Shown here in pieces: positions 26,979 to 36,971 of a stretch of DNA of 64,000 nucleotides. The DNA comes from Bradyrhizobium sp. CCBAU 53340 (GTDB lineage Bacteria > Pseudomonadota > Alphaproteobacteria > Rhizobiales > Xanthobacteraceae): contig NZ_CP030056.1 in the NCBI RefSeq assembly GCF_015291645.1, positions 496,001 through 560,000 of the forward strand. Reading direction: 5' to 3'. Under the pieces are notes generated by a model, which saw only the letters and a program-made list of their open reading frames with translations, searched no databases and was not told where the DNA came from. Position numbers and translations under genes: made by a program. Position 1 is the first letter of the stretch; the number at the start of each line of letters is the position of its first letter.

Positions 26979-27352
26979 TGAAGGCAACATTGATAATTAT
27001 CCAGAACCAGGCCGATCATGAGGCGGCCAAGGCGCTTGTCGGCAAGCTGATGCAATCTAACGAGGCTGCCGATCGAGCGCGTATGGTAGCTCAGGCTCGC
27101 CTTATCGAGGCTTATGAACGCGCACGCTGGCCGCGCAAAGCGCCGCCGTTGCCCGATTTGCTAACCTATCTGGTGGAACAACATGGTTTGACGCGCGCTG
27201 ATCTTGTGCCGCTTCTGGGCACTGCTAGTCGCGTCAGTGAGGTCATGTCCGGCAAGCGCGAATTGAGCATGACGATGGTGAAGCGTCTGCGCGAACGTTT
27301 CCATATTCCAGCGGATTTGCTGATCTCCGCGAGCGGAAGTGTTGCGGCTTAG
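26978..27352 (+). CDS. higA: HigA-type antitoxin
   Basis: A roughly 124-residue antitoxin with a C-terminal XRE helix-turn-helix (LVEQHGLTRADLVPLLGTAS then RVSEVMSGKRELSMTMVKRL) and an N-terminal helical region that would bind HigB. I prefer ATG 26978, which overlaps the toxin stop by one base, over GTG 26975. It should bind the long inverted repeat before higB and repress the operon. Confidence 0.85.
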   Translation: MKATLIIIQNQADHEAAKALVGKLMQSNEAADRARMVAQARLIEAYERARWPRKAPPLPDLLTYLVEQHGLTRADLVPLLGTASRVSEVMSGKRELSMTMVKRLRERFHIPADLLISASGSVAA

Positions 27353-27967
27353 GTCAATCGGGACCATGACTTTCGATAGGGGGCTACTTTGCTCGGCGGC
27401 CGTGAATATTTGCATCGACGCGAGAAAGTTCAGCGCATGCGATTCCAACGCCTTTTAGGGATTAGGGTCATCCATTGCTTGCAGCAGCTCGACTATGCAC
27501 GGATACGAGCATCGGCGCCCCCGGTGGGCTTGATCCATTTGCTCACGATTCTCGCTCCGGAACAGGTCGAACGCCGGTATTGGACTGCGACTTGACGGCA
27601 TTGAACAAAAAGTGAACAATCCCCTGACGACCCCTCTCGGATGGGCATAAAGCGCCAAAGCGCGCGAGGCGAGTGCTCGAAGGCTCTGCCGGACTTTCGG
27701 TCGGCGCTAGCTATGAAGGCTGGCTAGTTTTGTCAGAGGCAGGCAGTCAACAGGATGACGGGGAATGCTTGAGCAGGCAGAACAGACTCGACCAGTCATG
27801 ACGGCGGACGAGAAGTCTTATTTGTTGCAGCTTTTCAATATGTTAATCCCCGCCGGATAGGCTCGCCGAGCGACCCCGGCAAGGAACCTTGGTTATCGGC
27901 GAGTTGTTCACAAGCTGGGACCATTTCTAGCAGCGTGGGCGCGCAATCCTGTAATAGGCTGTCTGTC
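27353..27967. other. Unrecognised spacer between HigBA and the ATPase-protease module
   Basis: About 615 bases. The frame at 27455-27658 (minus) has no recognisable domain, and nothing else looks coding. The last 100 bases should hold the promoter of the ATPase gene. Confidence 0.35.
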
Positions 27968-29044
27968 ATGGCCAAGAGCGACTTACTCATATCTCTCGTG
28001 CGCGCCGGTGTGACCGGCGATCGGCCAATGATGCGCTCGGCGGTCGAAGCGATTGTGGCTGATGAGCGCGCAAAGAGTCATCACGCGCTGGCCGATCGGC
28101 TTGAGCGAGCGCTGCAGACGATAGCTGTGACGCCGCCAAGTCTGGTTGCCTCTCAGCGGTCTCCGCAAGCTGCTGGGCGCGACACGATTTTAGAAGTTAC
28201 GCCACGCATATCTCTCGATGAGCTGGTTTTACCCTTGCCTGCGCGCGCCGAAGGGATGCAGCTGATCGAGGAGCATGTGCGGGCAGACGTGCTGCGGGCA
28301 AGCGGATATGAGCCGCGGCATCGGGTTCTCCTGTCTGGTCCTCCAGGCAACGGCAAAACTTCCTTTGCAGAAGCGATTGCAGAGGGCCTTTCTCTGCCGT
28401 TTTTCGTGGTGCGGTACGACGCGCTCGTAGGAAGCTATCTAGGCGAAACAAACGCGCGTCTTCGCGCGCTATTCGACTATGCGCGAACCCAACCTTGCGT
28501 TTTGTTTTTCGACGAGTTCGATGCGATTGGAAAAGAGCGTGGAGATGATCACGAAACGGGCGAAATCAAGCGCGTTGTTTCGTTTCTCTTGATGCAGATC
28601 GATAAACTTCCCAGTTACGTGGTAACAATAGCGGCTACGAATCATGCTGAATTGCTTGATCGAGCCGTATGGAGACGTTTTCAGATAAAGATTGCATTTC
28701 CCGCTCCGCAAGTTGCGGAAATCGCACATTTCATAGAACGAATTTATATGGGCTGGCCCGAGCGCCCTTCGCTGTCGGCTTTTGAACTCGCGCAAAAGAT
28801 TGACGCAACCTCCTATGCTGAAGTGCTTGATTTCTGTCAGAACGTTCGACGGCGACAAATTCTTGGTCTTGGTGAGATCTCGATCGATTCTGCGGTCAAG
28901 ACTGAACTCGAATTTTGGTCATCGAGAGTAAAGCCAGAGAACCTGCATGGCGGCCGATCCAACGAAGCCTCTGCTGCGACTGACGCCAGGCAATCAGGCG
29001 GCAAGACCAAAAGGCAGGCCGCAACCGATCCCCAGGCCGGCTAA
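27968..29044 (+). CDS. AAA-family ATPase, partner of subtilisin-like protease
   Basis: A 358-residue AAA ATPase of the Cdc48/FtsH-like clade without a membrane segment. Walker A GPPGNGKTS is near 124-132, Walker B VLFFDEFDAIG near 178-188 and sensor AATNHAELLDRAVWRRF follows. The ATG at 27968 (MAKSDLLISLVRAG) was chosen over the upstream frame start. Its 3' end overlaps the subtilase gene by 98 bases, so the two are a fixed pair. AAA ATPase plus S8 peptidase pairs occur repeatedly in accessory and defence-type regions by my recollection; ATP-dependent substrate delivery to the protease is the natural model (inference). Confidence 0.85.
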   Translation: MAKSDLLISLVRAGVTGDRPMMRSAVEAIVADERAKSHHALADRLERALQTIAVTPPSLVASQRSPQAAGRDTILEVTPRISLDELVLPLPARAEGMQLIEEHVRADVLRASGYEPRHRVLLSGPPGNGKTSFAEAIAEGLSLPFFVVRYDALVGSYLGETNARLRALFDYARTQPCVLFFDEFDAIGKERGDDHETGEIKRVVSFLLMQIDKLPSYVVTIAATNHAELLDRAVWRRFQIKIAFPAPQVAEIAHFIERIYMGWPERPSLSAFELAQKIDATSYAEVLDFCQNVRRRQILGLGEISIDSAVKTELEFWSSRVKPENLHGGRSNEASAATDARQSGGKTKRQAATDPQAG

Positions 29045-31481
29045 ATTCACGGCTGCTGCACAGAATGCAGCATTTGGCCCCCGCTTCCGTCGCCTCGAAC
29101 AAGTCTTGGGTCGAGACCCAAGCGGCTTAACTTTGCGATCAGACCCGTCCGCGCTGGCGCCAGAGCGGCTGCTGGTTTTTGAGGTTCGGGGGGCAGTTGC
29201 GAATTTTGCGAATGCGATCCGAAGAGTGCCTGGTCTGGAGCTCATCGATGAAGAGGAGCTGGAGGGCGATGAGAAGGACAAGTCGCCTGAGGCCTATCTT
29301 CTTGTGCCAGATGTCACGGCTTTGCAGAACATCCTGTCGCTCTGGAAGAGATGGGTATCCGGGCAAGCAATTGGGGAGGGGTTCGCACCCTGGCGGGATG
29401 TCTTTGCGACGCTCCGTGACATCAGAGTATGGGGGCCGGGAGATCGTGTTCAAGATGGTGATCGAGAGATCCTTGCGCACGAGATCGAGCTCATGGGAGA
29501 TGAGGAAATTCTCCCCGTTGAGATCGAGCTTGTGTTTCGATCGTCGGAGGACATGGCGGCTTCGAACCAACAAGGAGTCATCAGCGAGATTAGGGCGGTC
29601 GGTGGCACTCTTGTGACGCAGTGCCGGATCCCGGACATCGCCTATCATGCCCTTTTGGCTAACCTGCCAGTTGCCGCGATCCGGCAAATTACCGAGCGCT
29701 CCGCGACCGGGTTGAGCGGCATGGACCCGGTCATGCACATTCGGCCACAGAGTATTGTTGCGCCGGTGCAAGTCGAAGACGCCAGTCAGCTCCAAGGCGG
29801 ACTGGGACCGCTTCCTTCTGAAGGCCAACCAATTTTGGCCTTATTGGATGGCGTGCCCGTTTCCCAGCACCCTCTGCTTCGTGATCGAATGAATGTCGAC
29901 GATCAATTCGATTTAGAGGGCGCAGCCGTCGTGGCTGAAAGGGCTCACGGCACAGCTATGGCTTCTCTGATCGTGCATGGCGACCGAAACACCAATGAGC
30001 CGCCGCTGGCGCGCCGCATCCATTGCATACCGCTCTTGGGGGCTGCTGATCAATTTCCTGAGGACCGGCTGATTGTCGACCTGGTTTATCAAGCTGTGGT
30101 CTCGATGCGGCGCAACGACGATCCGAGCGCTCCGTCAGTTGTGATCGTCAATCTTTCGCTCGGCAATGTCCGAAAGCCATTTCATGGGCGGCTGTCGCCC
30201 TGGGCGAGGTTGGTCGACAGATTGGCCCATCGATATGGAATTCTGTTCTGCGTGAGTGCCGGCAATCACGCCGGCTCATTCGAGATAGCATCCATCCCCA
30301 CCATGGCTGCTTATGAAGCGACGGACCAGCCCGATCGGGCCAGACATACGTTGTCCGCGCTGTCGCGATTGATCACTTCTCGCCGGCTGCTTTCACCGTC
30401 GGAAACAGTGAACGGGATCACGGTAGGCTCCGCCAATATCGACGCCGTTAGCGCAGCCGATCGCCGTAGCGCTAGAGGCAGGGTCGATCCGTATCATCCG
30501 ATGATCATCACCAATCCATCCAGCGGATTGGGTCCAGGATTTGCAAACGGCGTCAAACCGGATATTTTGATGCCTGGCTCTCGTGAGCATTTAACCATGG
30601 TGGCCAGTGGAACGGCGCTTGCTGTAAGGCCAAGTGGACCTGCTCGACCGCATGGGCTCAAGGTTGCAGCTCCGCCGCGCGAGGGCAGCAGCAATTGGGA
30701 GCATTACACTTCCGGCACAAGTGCTGCGGCAGCTCTGGCCTCCAGGACGGCTCACAGAATTCATGACGCTTTGGAAGACACGTACGGGCAGGACTTTCTG
30801 TCCCTGCCCCACCATCAGCGCGCCGCGCTTCTCAAGGCGCTGTTAGTGCATACAGCCTCGTGGCCGCAAGATAGCGCCGAGCTCATCAAGAGCGTGCTAG
30901 GTCCAGCTGATGCAAAGCAATTCGTCAGGCAGAAGGATAATATCCGGCGCTTCTTAGGCTACGGCGTTGTTAGTCCGGACGATGCAATTTATTGCGCTTC
31001 CGACAGGGCGACGTTTTGGGCCGTCGGAACGCTGGCGCAGGAGACAAGACGTTCGGTTGTTGTTCCGTTACCGGCTTGCATGAGCGGCCAATCTCTCCCC
31101 CACTCGGTGACCGCAACGCTTGCATGGTTCACGCCCGTGCATCCCGGTCGACAATCGTATCGCTCAGTGAAGCTTTCGCTTTTGGCGAGTTCAGATGAGA
31201 TCGATCAGTTCCGCGTGCAGCCATCCAAGACGCAGCCTGATGTCAATCAGGCAAGCAAGGGGACCGTTTTCTCTCGGCGCTGGCTGGGCGACAAGGCGCC
31301 GGCTCTGACAGTCGATTCTGAAATCGAGCTGATCATTCAACGCGAGCCTGACAGAGGCAGCAAGATAGACGAGCAAGTTCCGTTCGGCGTTGCTGTAACC
31401 GTAGCCATGCCAGGCATCATTGAGGTCTACAATGAGGCTCGAGCGCGGATTGCGCCGCCCATTGCCGTTCCGGTCCGCTAG
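28947..31481 (+). CDS. Intracellular subtilisin-like (S8) protease
   Basis: An 844-residue protein without a signal peptide. An N-terminal 290-residue unrecognised region precedes the S8 domain: Asp near 301 in ALLDGVP, His near 334 in ERAHGTAMAS, oxyanion Asn near 440 in SAGNHAG and Ser near 592 in SGTSAAAA. About 230 residues follow the catalytic Ser, rich in beta structure. No prodomain-type sequence was recognised. The gene starts within the AAA ATPase gene, which implies co-translation and a complex. Lack of export suggests that it cleaves cytoplasmic proteins when triggered, as expected of an abortive or quality-control system (inference). Confidence 0.85.
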   Translation: MAADPTKPLLRLTPGNQAARPKGRPQPIPRPAKFTAAAQNAAFGPRFRRLEQVLGRDPSGLTLRSDPSALAPERLLVFEVRGAVANFANAIRRVPGLELIDEEELEGDEKDKSPEAYLLVPDVTALQNILSLWKRWVSGQAIGEGFAPWRDVFATLRDIRVWGPGDRVQDGDREILAHEIELMGDEEILPVEIELVFRSSEDMAASNQQGVISEIRAVGGTLVTQCRIPDIAYHALLANLPVAAIRQITERSATGLSGMDPVMHIRPQSIVAPVQVEDASQLQGGLGPLPSEGQPILALLDGVPVSQHPLLRDRMNVDDQFDLEGAAVVAERAHGTAMASLIVHGDRNTNEPPLARRIHCIPLLGAADQFPEDRLIVDLVYQAVVSMRRNDDPSAPSVVIVNLSLGNVRKPFHGRLSPWARLVDRLAHRYGILFCVSAGNHAGSFEIASIPTMAAYEATDQPDRARHTLSALSRLITSRRLLSPSETVNGITVGSANIDAVSAADRRSARGRVDPYHPMIITNPSSGLGPGFANGVKPDILMPGSREHLTMVASGTALAVRPSGPARPHGLKVAAPPREGSSNWEHYTSGTSAAAALASRTAHRIHDALEDTYGQDFLSLPHHQRAALLKALLVHTASWPQDSAELIKSVLGPADAKQFVRQKDNIRRFLGYGVVSPDDAIYCASDRATFWAVGTLAQETRRSVVVPLPACMSGQSLPHSVTATLAWFTPVHPGRQSYRSVKLSLLASSDEIDQFRVQPSKTQPDVNQASKGTVFSRRWLGDKAPALTVDSEIELIIQREPDRGSKIDEQVPFGVAVTVAMPGIIEVYNEARARIAPPIAVPVR

Positions 31482-31776
31482 CTCGATTGTGCTCGACCTT
31501 TGAAAGACGGATCTCACCAGCGATGGGCCTGCCTAAGGTGCCCGGAGGTGCCGCATCAATCCAAGAGGTTGAAATCCCGGGCCAAACGGCGCAGCTTTTG
31601 CACCTTTGAAATTCTCAGGTTCTCAGGCAATGAAGCCCAAGGTCTCTGGTTGCTCGCCTTCGATTCCCGCAGCGTGGACGGTTTCGTGTTCGGCGCGAGC
31701 TATCCGGCCTTGAAGAATCTCATCTCGTAAGATCGGCGACGTCCGCCTCCTCTAATGCCGCTGAACTTTCGGGAAT

Positions 31777-32412
31777 ATGTCGTTGAGCGCACAGTTTTCA
31801 GGAGCAGGGACGATTTTTCATGACCGGCGTTTGCCCGAAGCCGGTGCTCCGGCCGGCTATGCCGCCCTCATCGACGCTTATCACCTCTCCGCTCCAATTC
31901 CACGGACGCTCTCGGCGATCGGGACCAAGCATCGTATCCTAGAGCAGGATGGCTGGCGCCTTTACACACCTCGGCACGCCCCAGAAGCTTCCCTTGAGGC
32001 GCATCTAACATTGCGCTGAAATACGAGGGCGTGGATCTTGCCGTCCTGAAGCGGCTTTTTCTTGCTGTGGCCGAAGGCGAAATCGTCGAGCTGGTCAAAC
32101 AGAAGCTGACCGGTCTTTACAGGCGTCGCATCTGGTTCCTGTATGAGTGGCTGCTCGGTCGAGAGCTGAACTGAGAAAGATCTTCCGAATGAAGCCAGAG
32201 TTCTTCAAGGGTTCGACACGTTCTGCGCCGGCGTCGAGCGTTTAGTCGATATGCCCGAGAGGACGCTGAATAACCTCTTCGGCTTTCTTCGGCAAAATCA
32301 AGGTAAGCTATCAAACCGCGCACGAGCCAATGAGTTCGCGGCGCTGACCCAAGAGGAAGTCGAGAGGATTGAACAGTTATACGCAGGTTCATTTGGCAAA
32401 GCAGAGCCGTAG
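31777..32412 (+). pseudogene. Fic-family gene remnant with central deletion
   Basis: Three pieces of one Fic-type protein remain. The first (31777 on) reads GYAALIDAYHLSAPIPRTL. After a frameshift at about 32010-32020 the next piece continues LKYEGVDLAVLKRLFLAVAE to LLGRELN. After a loss of the middle, including the HPFxxGNGR catalytic motif, the C-terminal piece (32221-32412) reads FCAGVERLVDMPERTLNNLF through FAALTQEEVERIEQLY. The family assignment rests on remembered similarity of the flanking parts. It cannot make an AMP-transferase. Confidence 0.65.
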
Positions 32413-32606
32413 CCAAGTCTCTGCCGTGCAGCGAGCGAGTATCGCTTTTTCAGATCCTGGAATCTGAATATGACTGCTCAAGTGGATCAGACTCGACGCG
32501 AGATCGGCTACCCCAGCCCGGATCGGGGGAGGCACGGAAGCAATCGAGAGCTTAGCGTATGTCCCTGGCTTACGCAGCTTCCCACGGGTTTGCCCAAGCA
32601 GGAAAA
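32413..32606. other. Short spacer
   Basis: About 190 bases between the Fic remnant and the cyclase stop; nothing recognisable. Confidence 0.3.
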
Positions 32607-33863
32607 TCAAACCCCTCGTGCTGCTTCTGAGGACGACGCCATAAACGTCAATGGTTCAGTCAACGAGCGAACGGTGGCGTCGGCCACAAGTGGAGGCCAG
32701 ACCTGATTACGTCCTTTGCCTTTGGCGGCATACAGGGCGTGATCGGCCGCAGCAATTAATTCCAGAGGAGACAAATCCGACGGCGAACAAGCTGCGACGC
32801 CAAAACTGGCGGTGACGATGCCTAAGAGGCTCCGGCCTTCATTGGGGATCGCAGCAATTTCGATCGATCGGCGAATGCGTTCGGCCAGCCGCACGGCATC
32901 CATCATCGCCATATCCGGCAGGATTATCAGGAATTCTTCGCCTCCATATCGGGCGACGAGGTCACCCGTCCTTCGTATCTCTGCCTGAAGTATGGCGGCG
33001 ACTCGTTTCAGGCAGAGGTCGCCTGCAGCATGTCCGTAGCGATCGTTCAAGTGCTTGAAATGGTCGATATCGATCATGACAGCTGAAACGGGCGATGCTC
33101 GGCACTCGGGGCGAGACCAAACTCGCGACAGTTCATCATCAAGATGCAGCCGGTTTGCTAACCCCGTCAATGGATCGCGGCGTGAAGCGGCGTCCGCATC
33201 GGCGTGCCTGAGCCGATCTCTCAGCGAATAGAGGTAGGCTCTACGGAGATCGCGCTCCATTGTATAGTTTGCGATCAGAGTGATGTAACCGCAGATGAGG
33301 AGCTGAACGATGATGGTCACCGCTATCGGGGCGGAGATGTAGCTTGCGGATATGACGAACGCGGTGTGAAGCAACAGGATCGCGGCAGTCACGACACGAG
33401 CGAAGCGGAATTCGAGTCTGTGCAGTGAGACATTGGTGTAGAGCAAAGTTGGAATCACCACGTACTGGTAGTGCGCAGCGCTCTCGCTCGCCGTCAGGGC
33501 AAAACCGAGGTCGATCTGCAAGATGATGAGTAGCGGAACACTGGCTGCTAGGAGCTCCCGTACGAAGGGCCTCGGTTTGCGCGATACGAGCCAGGCGACC
33601 AATAGCATCCACGGAGTCACTATTGAGAAATGTACCCACATGGCCAGCCGCACGACGTCCGGGACCAGCAGCCAATCTCCGAGCAGAAAAAGGTTATAGA
33701 GGGGAGCCGAAACGAGCAGTCCGATCGTCAAGCGCTTACACCGCTTGTCGTGCATGTCGGCTTCAAATTGCCGTTCGATGTCCGGGGGGAATCTGATCGA
33801 TCGCGTCCGTCGCCCGTTCACGCAGGCGTCGACGGAAGCTAATGTTACTGCGATCTCGTTCAT
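32607..33863 (-). CDS. Membrane diguanylate cyclase (GGDEF)
   Basis: A 418-residue inner-membrane protein that should make cyclic di-GMP. About six hydrophobic segments (first 200 residues) precede a GGDEF domain with the active-site motif GGEEF near 307-311 and an inhibitory-site RxxD (RTGD) five residues before it, so product inhibition is expected. DPLTGLANR marks the domain start. The ATG at 33863 has AGG at suitable spacing and is preferred over a TTG at 33884. No partner EAL domain is nearby except the fragment at 45.8 kb. Confidence 0.88.
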   Translation of the reverse strand: MNEIAVTLASVDACVNGRRTRSIRFPPDIERQFEADMHDKRCKRLTIGLLVSAPLYNLFLLGDWLLVPDVVRLAMWVHFSIVTPWMLLVAWLVSRKPRPFVRELLAASVPLLIILQIDLGFALTASESAAHYQYVVIPTLLYTNVSLHRLEFRFARVVTAAILLLHTAFVISASYISAPIAVTIIVQLLICGYITLIANYTMERDLRRAYLYSLRDRLRHADADAASRRDPLTGLANRLHLDDELSRVWSRPECRASPVSAVMIDIDHFKHLNDRYGHAAGDLCLKRVAAILQAEIRRTGDLVARYGGEEFLIILPDMAMMDAVRLAERIRRSIEIAAIPNEGRSLLGIVTASFGVAACSPSDLSPLELIAAADHALYAAKGKGRNQVWPPLVADATVRSLTEPLTFMASSSEAARGV

Positions 33864-33884
33864 TCCAACCTGCCACTCGGACAA

Positions 33885-34815
33885 GCGGCAGTATAGTTTC
33901 TATGCGTTACCGGACCACTTCGGCGAAGCGTAAATATTCCGTTTGATTTCCGGTTTGATCTTACCCTCTCCAGAATCTTGGCCATTTCAGCAGGAGATGA
34001 ATGCCGTCGGTCCCGTATTTTCCCGGTGAAAGATCAGCAGACCAGTGGCGACTATTCGGCTGCTCCTCACCGTGGCTCGCCGAGCCGACCGCCCCTTCAG
34101 GCGTGTGCGTCCGCGGAGGGTTGTATTTGGGGCGCGGTGAGACGCGCCCGCGGGTCGGGCGGCATTAAGAATGGCAGCCCAGGCCAGAAGTCCATAGACG
34201 CAACCCAAGCTCCGAGGACGGGTGCAGCCGAACCAGATGGTTGACATCCTCAAGTCCGCTTTCCTGGAACGACAGCTCGGGATCTGGCACTTTCTTGGCG
34301 ATCTTGCCGCAGCAATACCCTTCCGGGAAATAGCTGACGCTGCTCGCAAAAAATTAGGTTACGTTGAGGGGTGCCATGAGCGCAGCCGGAAGTACCGCAT
34401 CAGAGGACATCGAACTGGAACGCCGGCTGTTCTATCTGCCGACGCTTCATCTCGATCCATGGACGAAGGCTTGTGTTGACGGTCGCGCAATCTACCTCGA
34501 TGGGCTTGAGGCGTTCAAGATTAGGAGGGCTATGCCAGCATCTCGCGCATAAGATTGTTACCGAGTTTGTCGATGCATCTACGTAGAAAGGAGGACGCGA
34601 ACCAGGAGTACGCCGGATCGAAGTGCGCCTCGACGAGATTGAGCGCGAAATCAGACGCGTCCATCCGAAAGCCGCAACTGGCTTCGCCAAACTTCGCGTT
34701 GCGCCTCCTTAAGTTGGAAGGCGGCGGACTTGGAGCCTTGCCACAGCGGCAATGTTCGCATCCTTAGTACAATAGCTCCAAGTTGACTTCGCTCTTGGCC
34801 ACGAGTTACATCCAC
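33885..34815. other. Unrecognised 930-base region
   Basis: Several short frames exist (for example 34222-34479 and 34364-34552 plus), none with known domains. The mosaic look and lack of long frames suggest gene remnants. The right end must hold the promoter of the GntR gene. Confidence 0.35.
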
Positions 34816-35769
34816 ATGCTGGCAAACGGGAAAGAAAGACCTTTGAATCGAGATGCTCGGCCGTTGTCGCCCATCTCACGACGGCCCAAGAAAAAGAGCC
34901 CGCTCGGTCGTGCCGAGCACTTGGCTGGGCTCATTTTGTCCGTTGTCCGTCGCGATGGGATGAAGACCGGCGATCGCCTCATCGAGCAAAAGCTTGCCGA
35001 TGCGCTTGGCCTGTCGCGCGCGCCAATTCGCCTAGGCTTAAAGGCTCTAGAAGAGGCGGGGTTCGCGCGCGGTGAATTGCACCGCGGCTTTGTCTTGACA
35101 AGAGACCCTACGAGCGTAGCCGCACAATCCACACTGGCGGCGGTAAGCCGCGCGGAAGAGGCCTACGCGACGATTGCAACGGACGTGGTCGCAAAGCGCC
35201 TTCCCGCCGATGTCACGGAAGCCGAATTGCTGCGCCGTTACGATCTAACACGCACCGAATTACAACGACTGCTGGATCGGATCGCAGCGGAAGGGTGGAT
35301 CGCGCGCTCACCGGGCTACGGGTGGCGTTTTGCTGAAACTGTATCAAGTCCCGAAGCGCAGACACAAGTTATGGCGTTCCGCGCGGTGATCGAACCAGCA
35401 GCAATTGCTCAACCTGGTTACGCTCTGGCGCCAGAGGTCATCGAGCGACTTCGCGAGCGCCAGCTGCGCATTTTTGATGGCGAGCTGGAAAAATTCACGA
35501 TAGGTGAAGTGTTTCAATGGGGATGTGATTTCCATGAGGAGATCGCGCGCGGTGCCAAGAATCCCTTCTTCGTCGAGTCACTTAAGCGCGTAAATTCGAT
35601 TCGTCGCTTGTTTGCATACCGAAGCTTCGCTGATCGCGACGGCATGCGCCGGCACGTGAAGGAACACCTGAGGCTGCTCGACGTCCTGGAGGCCCGCCGG
35701 TATGCTGATGCATCGGCTCTGATGATGCGTCATATTCGACGCCCGCTTAAGGTGTACGTCTTCAGATAG
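34816..35769 (+). CDS. GntR-family regulator with FCD domain
   Basis: A 317-residue transcription factor. The GntR winged helix is at about 40-100 (GDRLIEQKLADALGLSRAPI, then RLGLKALEEAGFARG), followed by a second winged-helix-like stretch (AELLRRYDLTRTELQRLLDR) and a C-terminal ligand-binding FCD domain (AFRAVIEPAAIAQPGYAL, DFHEEIARGAKNPFF, HVKEHLRLLDVLE). The double DNA-binding arrangement is unusual. It converges with the aminotransferase gene and probably regulates the catabolic genes to its right; the palindrome at 37380-37409 is a candidate site. Confidence 0.8.
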   Translation: MLANGKERPLNRDARPLSPISRRPKKKSPLGRAEHLAGLILSVVRRDGMKTGDRLIEQKLADALGLSRAPIRLGLKALEEAGFARGELHRGFVLTRDPTSVAAQSTLAAVSRAEEAYATIATDVVAKRLPADVTEAELLRRYDLTRTELQRLLDRIAAEGWIARSPGYGWRFAETVSSPEAQTQVMAFRAVIEPAAIAQPGYALAPEVIERLRERQLRIFDGELEKFTIGEVFQWGCDFHEEIARGAKNPFFVESLKRVNSIRRLFAYRSFADRDGMRRHVKEHLRLLDVLEARRYADASALMMRHIRRPLKVYVFR

Positions 35770-35810
35770 GTGCCACAGGCGGATCCGTTTCCGAGTTGCA
35801 TTTCGACAGC

Positions 35811-36971
35811 TTAAACTGCTCGCCGGACACTGTCGACAAAGCGTGGCACGTCGTCAGTTGTAAGGCCGGCCAGATTGATCCTGCCGTTTCCAACGATATA
35901 GATCGCATCATCCTTGCGGAGACGGTCGATCGTGGCAGAATGCAAGGGTAAGGTGGAGAACATTCCCTTTTGCGCCCCGAGCTGAGAAAATTCGGGCATA
36001 CCCCGTCCGACGGCCGCACGAATTTTTAAAATTCTTTCCCGCATCGTCGTGAGCTCGCGAAGCCAATCCTGACGAAGGGCGGTGTTCGACAGGATAGTGC
36101 CGACGACCGCAGCACCATGGTCGGGCGGCATGGACCAGTTAACTCTCGCTAGGGCAGCCATGGCTTGAACAGTCCGCCCTACTGAGACCGGGTTCGTGCC
36201 ATAGACGAAGAGCGCTCCGGTCCGCTCCCGATACAGTCCGAAGTTTTTGCTACAAGAATAAGCGACGAACGCTTCGCTCACGCTGGACAGCACTATTTCT
36301 AGTCCTTCTCTATCCTGCTCTAAACCATCACCGAATCCCTGATAGGCAAAGTCGATGAGAGGAATGAGGCCTCTCTCCTCCACAAGTTGCGCGATCGCCC
36401 GCCATTGATCAAGGCTAAGATCCGTGCCCGATGGATTGTGGCAAGTCGCGTGAAGCAGCACGATATCCCCTCTCCTTGCGCTCTTGAGCGATGAGAGCAT
36501 TTCGTCGAAGCGAAGCGTTTGAGAAATGACGTCGTAATAGGTGTACGTACCTATTTCCAATCCCACGGCCTCAAAGATTGGAATGTGGTTGCCCCATGTC
36601 GGCAGGCCCACAAATATCCGGCTAAAGGGTGCCGCCAGCTTTATGACCTCGCAAGCTAACCGGACCGCACCGCCGCCGCCAGGTGTCTGAACGCCACCTA
36701 GTCGATCCACCTCGATGTTTCCGATCGCGAGCTCGCGGATAAGGCTGACGAACTTTGTGTCACCGAGTGGGCTTACGTATGATTTGGTGTCCTGTCCCTC
36801 GAGCAAGAGATGTTCGGCGGCCTTCACCGCGGACAGGACGGGCGTAACGCCGTTATCGTTTCGATAGACCCCCACACTCAGGTCGATCTTGTCCCGCCGA
36901 GGATCGTTGCGGCATGCCTCGGCTAACGCCAACACGGCGTCGGCCGGCAGATCAGGCAGGGCTTGAAACAT
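35811..36971 (-). CDS. Aspartate/aromatic aminotransferase (class I, TyrB-like)
   Basis: A 386-residue PLP-dependent aminotransferase. The Schiff-base lysine is in YSCSKNFGLYRERTG, the PLP-binding segment in TPGGGGAVRLACEVI and the substrate-binding ATCHNPSGTDLS are as in AspC/TyrB. The length is normal. In a region with tryptophan catabolism it may act on kynurenine, aromatic or acidic amino acids (inference). It is divergent from the HMG-CoA-lyase-like operon. Confidence 0.88.
   Translation of the reverse strand: MFQALPDLPADAVLALAEACRNDPRRDKIDLSVGVYRNDNGVTPVLSAVKAAEHLLLEGQDTKSYVSPLGDTKFVSLIRELAIGNIEVDRLGGVQTPGGGGAVRLACEVIKLAAPFSRIFVGLPTWGNHIPIFEAVGLEIGTYTYYDVISQTLRFDEMLSSLKSARRGDIVLLHATCHNPSGTDLSLDQWRAIAQLVEERGLIPLIDFAYQGFGDGLEQDREGLEIVLSSVSEAFVAYSCSKNFGLYRERTGALFVYGTNPVSVGRTVQAMAALARVNWSMPPDHGAAVVGTILSNTALRQDWLRELTTMRERILKIRAAVGRGMPEFSQLGAQKGMFSTLPLHSATIDRLRKDDAIYIVGNGRINLAGLTTDDVPRFVDSVRRAV

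Noticed and set aside
27455..27658. A 67-codon minus-strand frame as a gene between HigBA and the ATPase
   Set aside because: No recognisable domain, no ribosome site, and the length is expected by chance.
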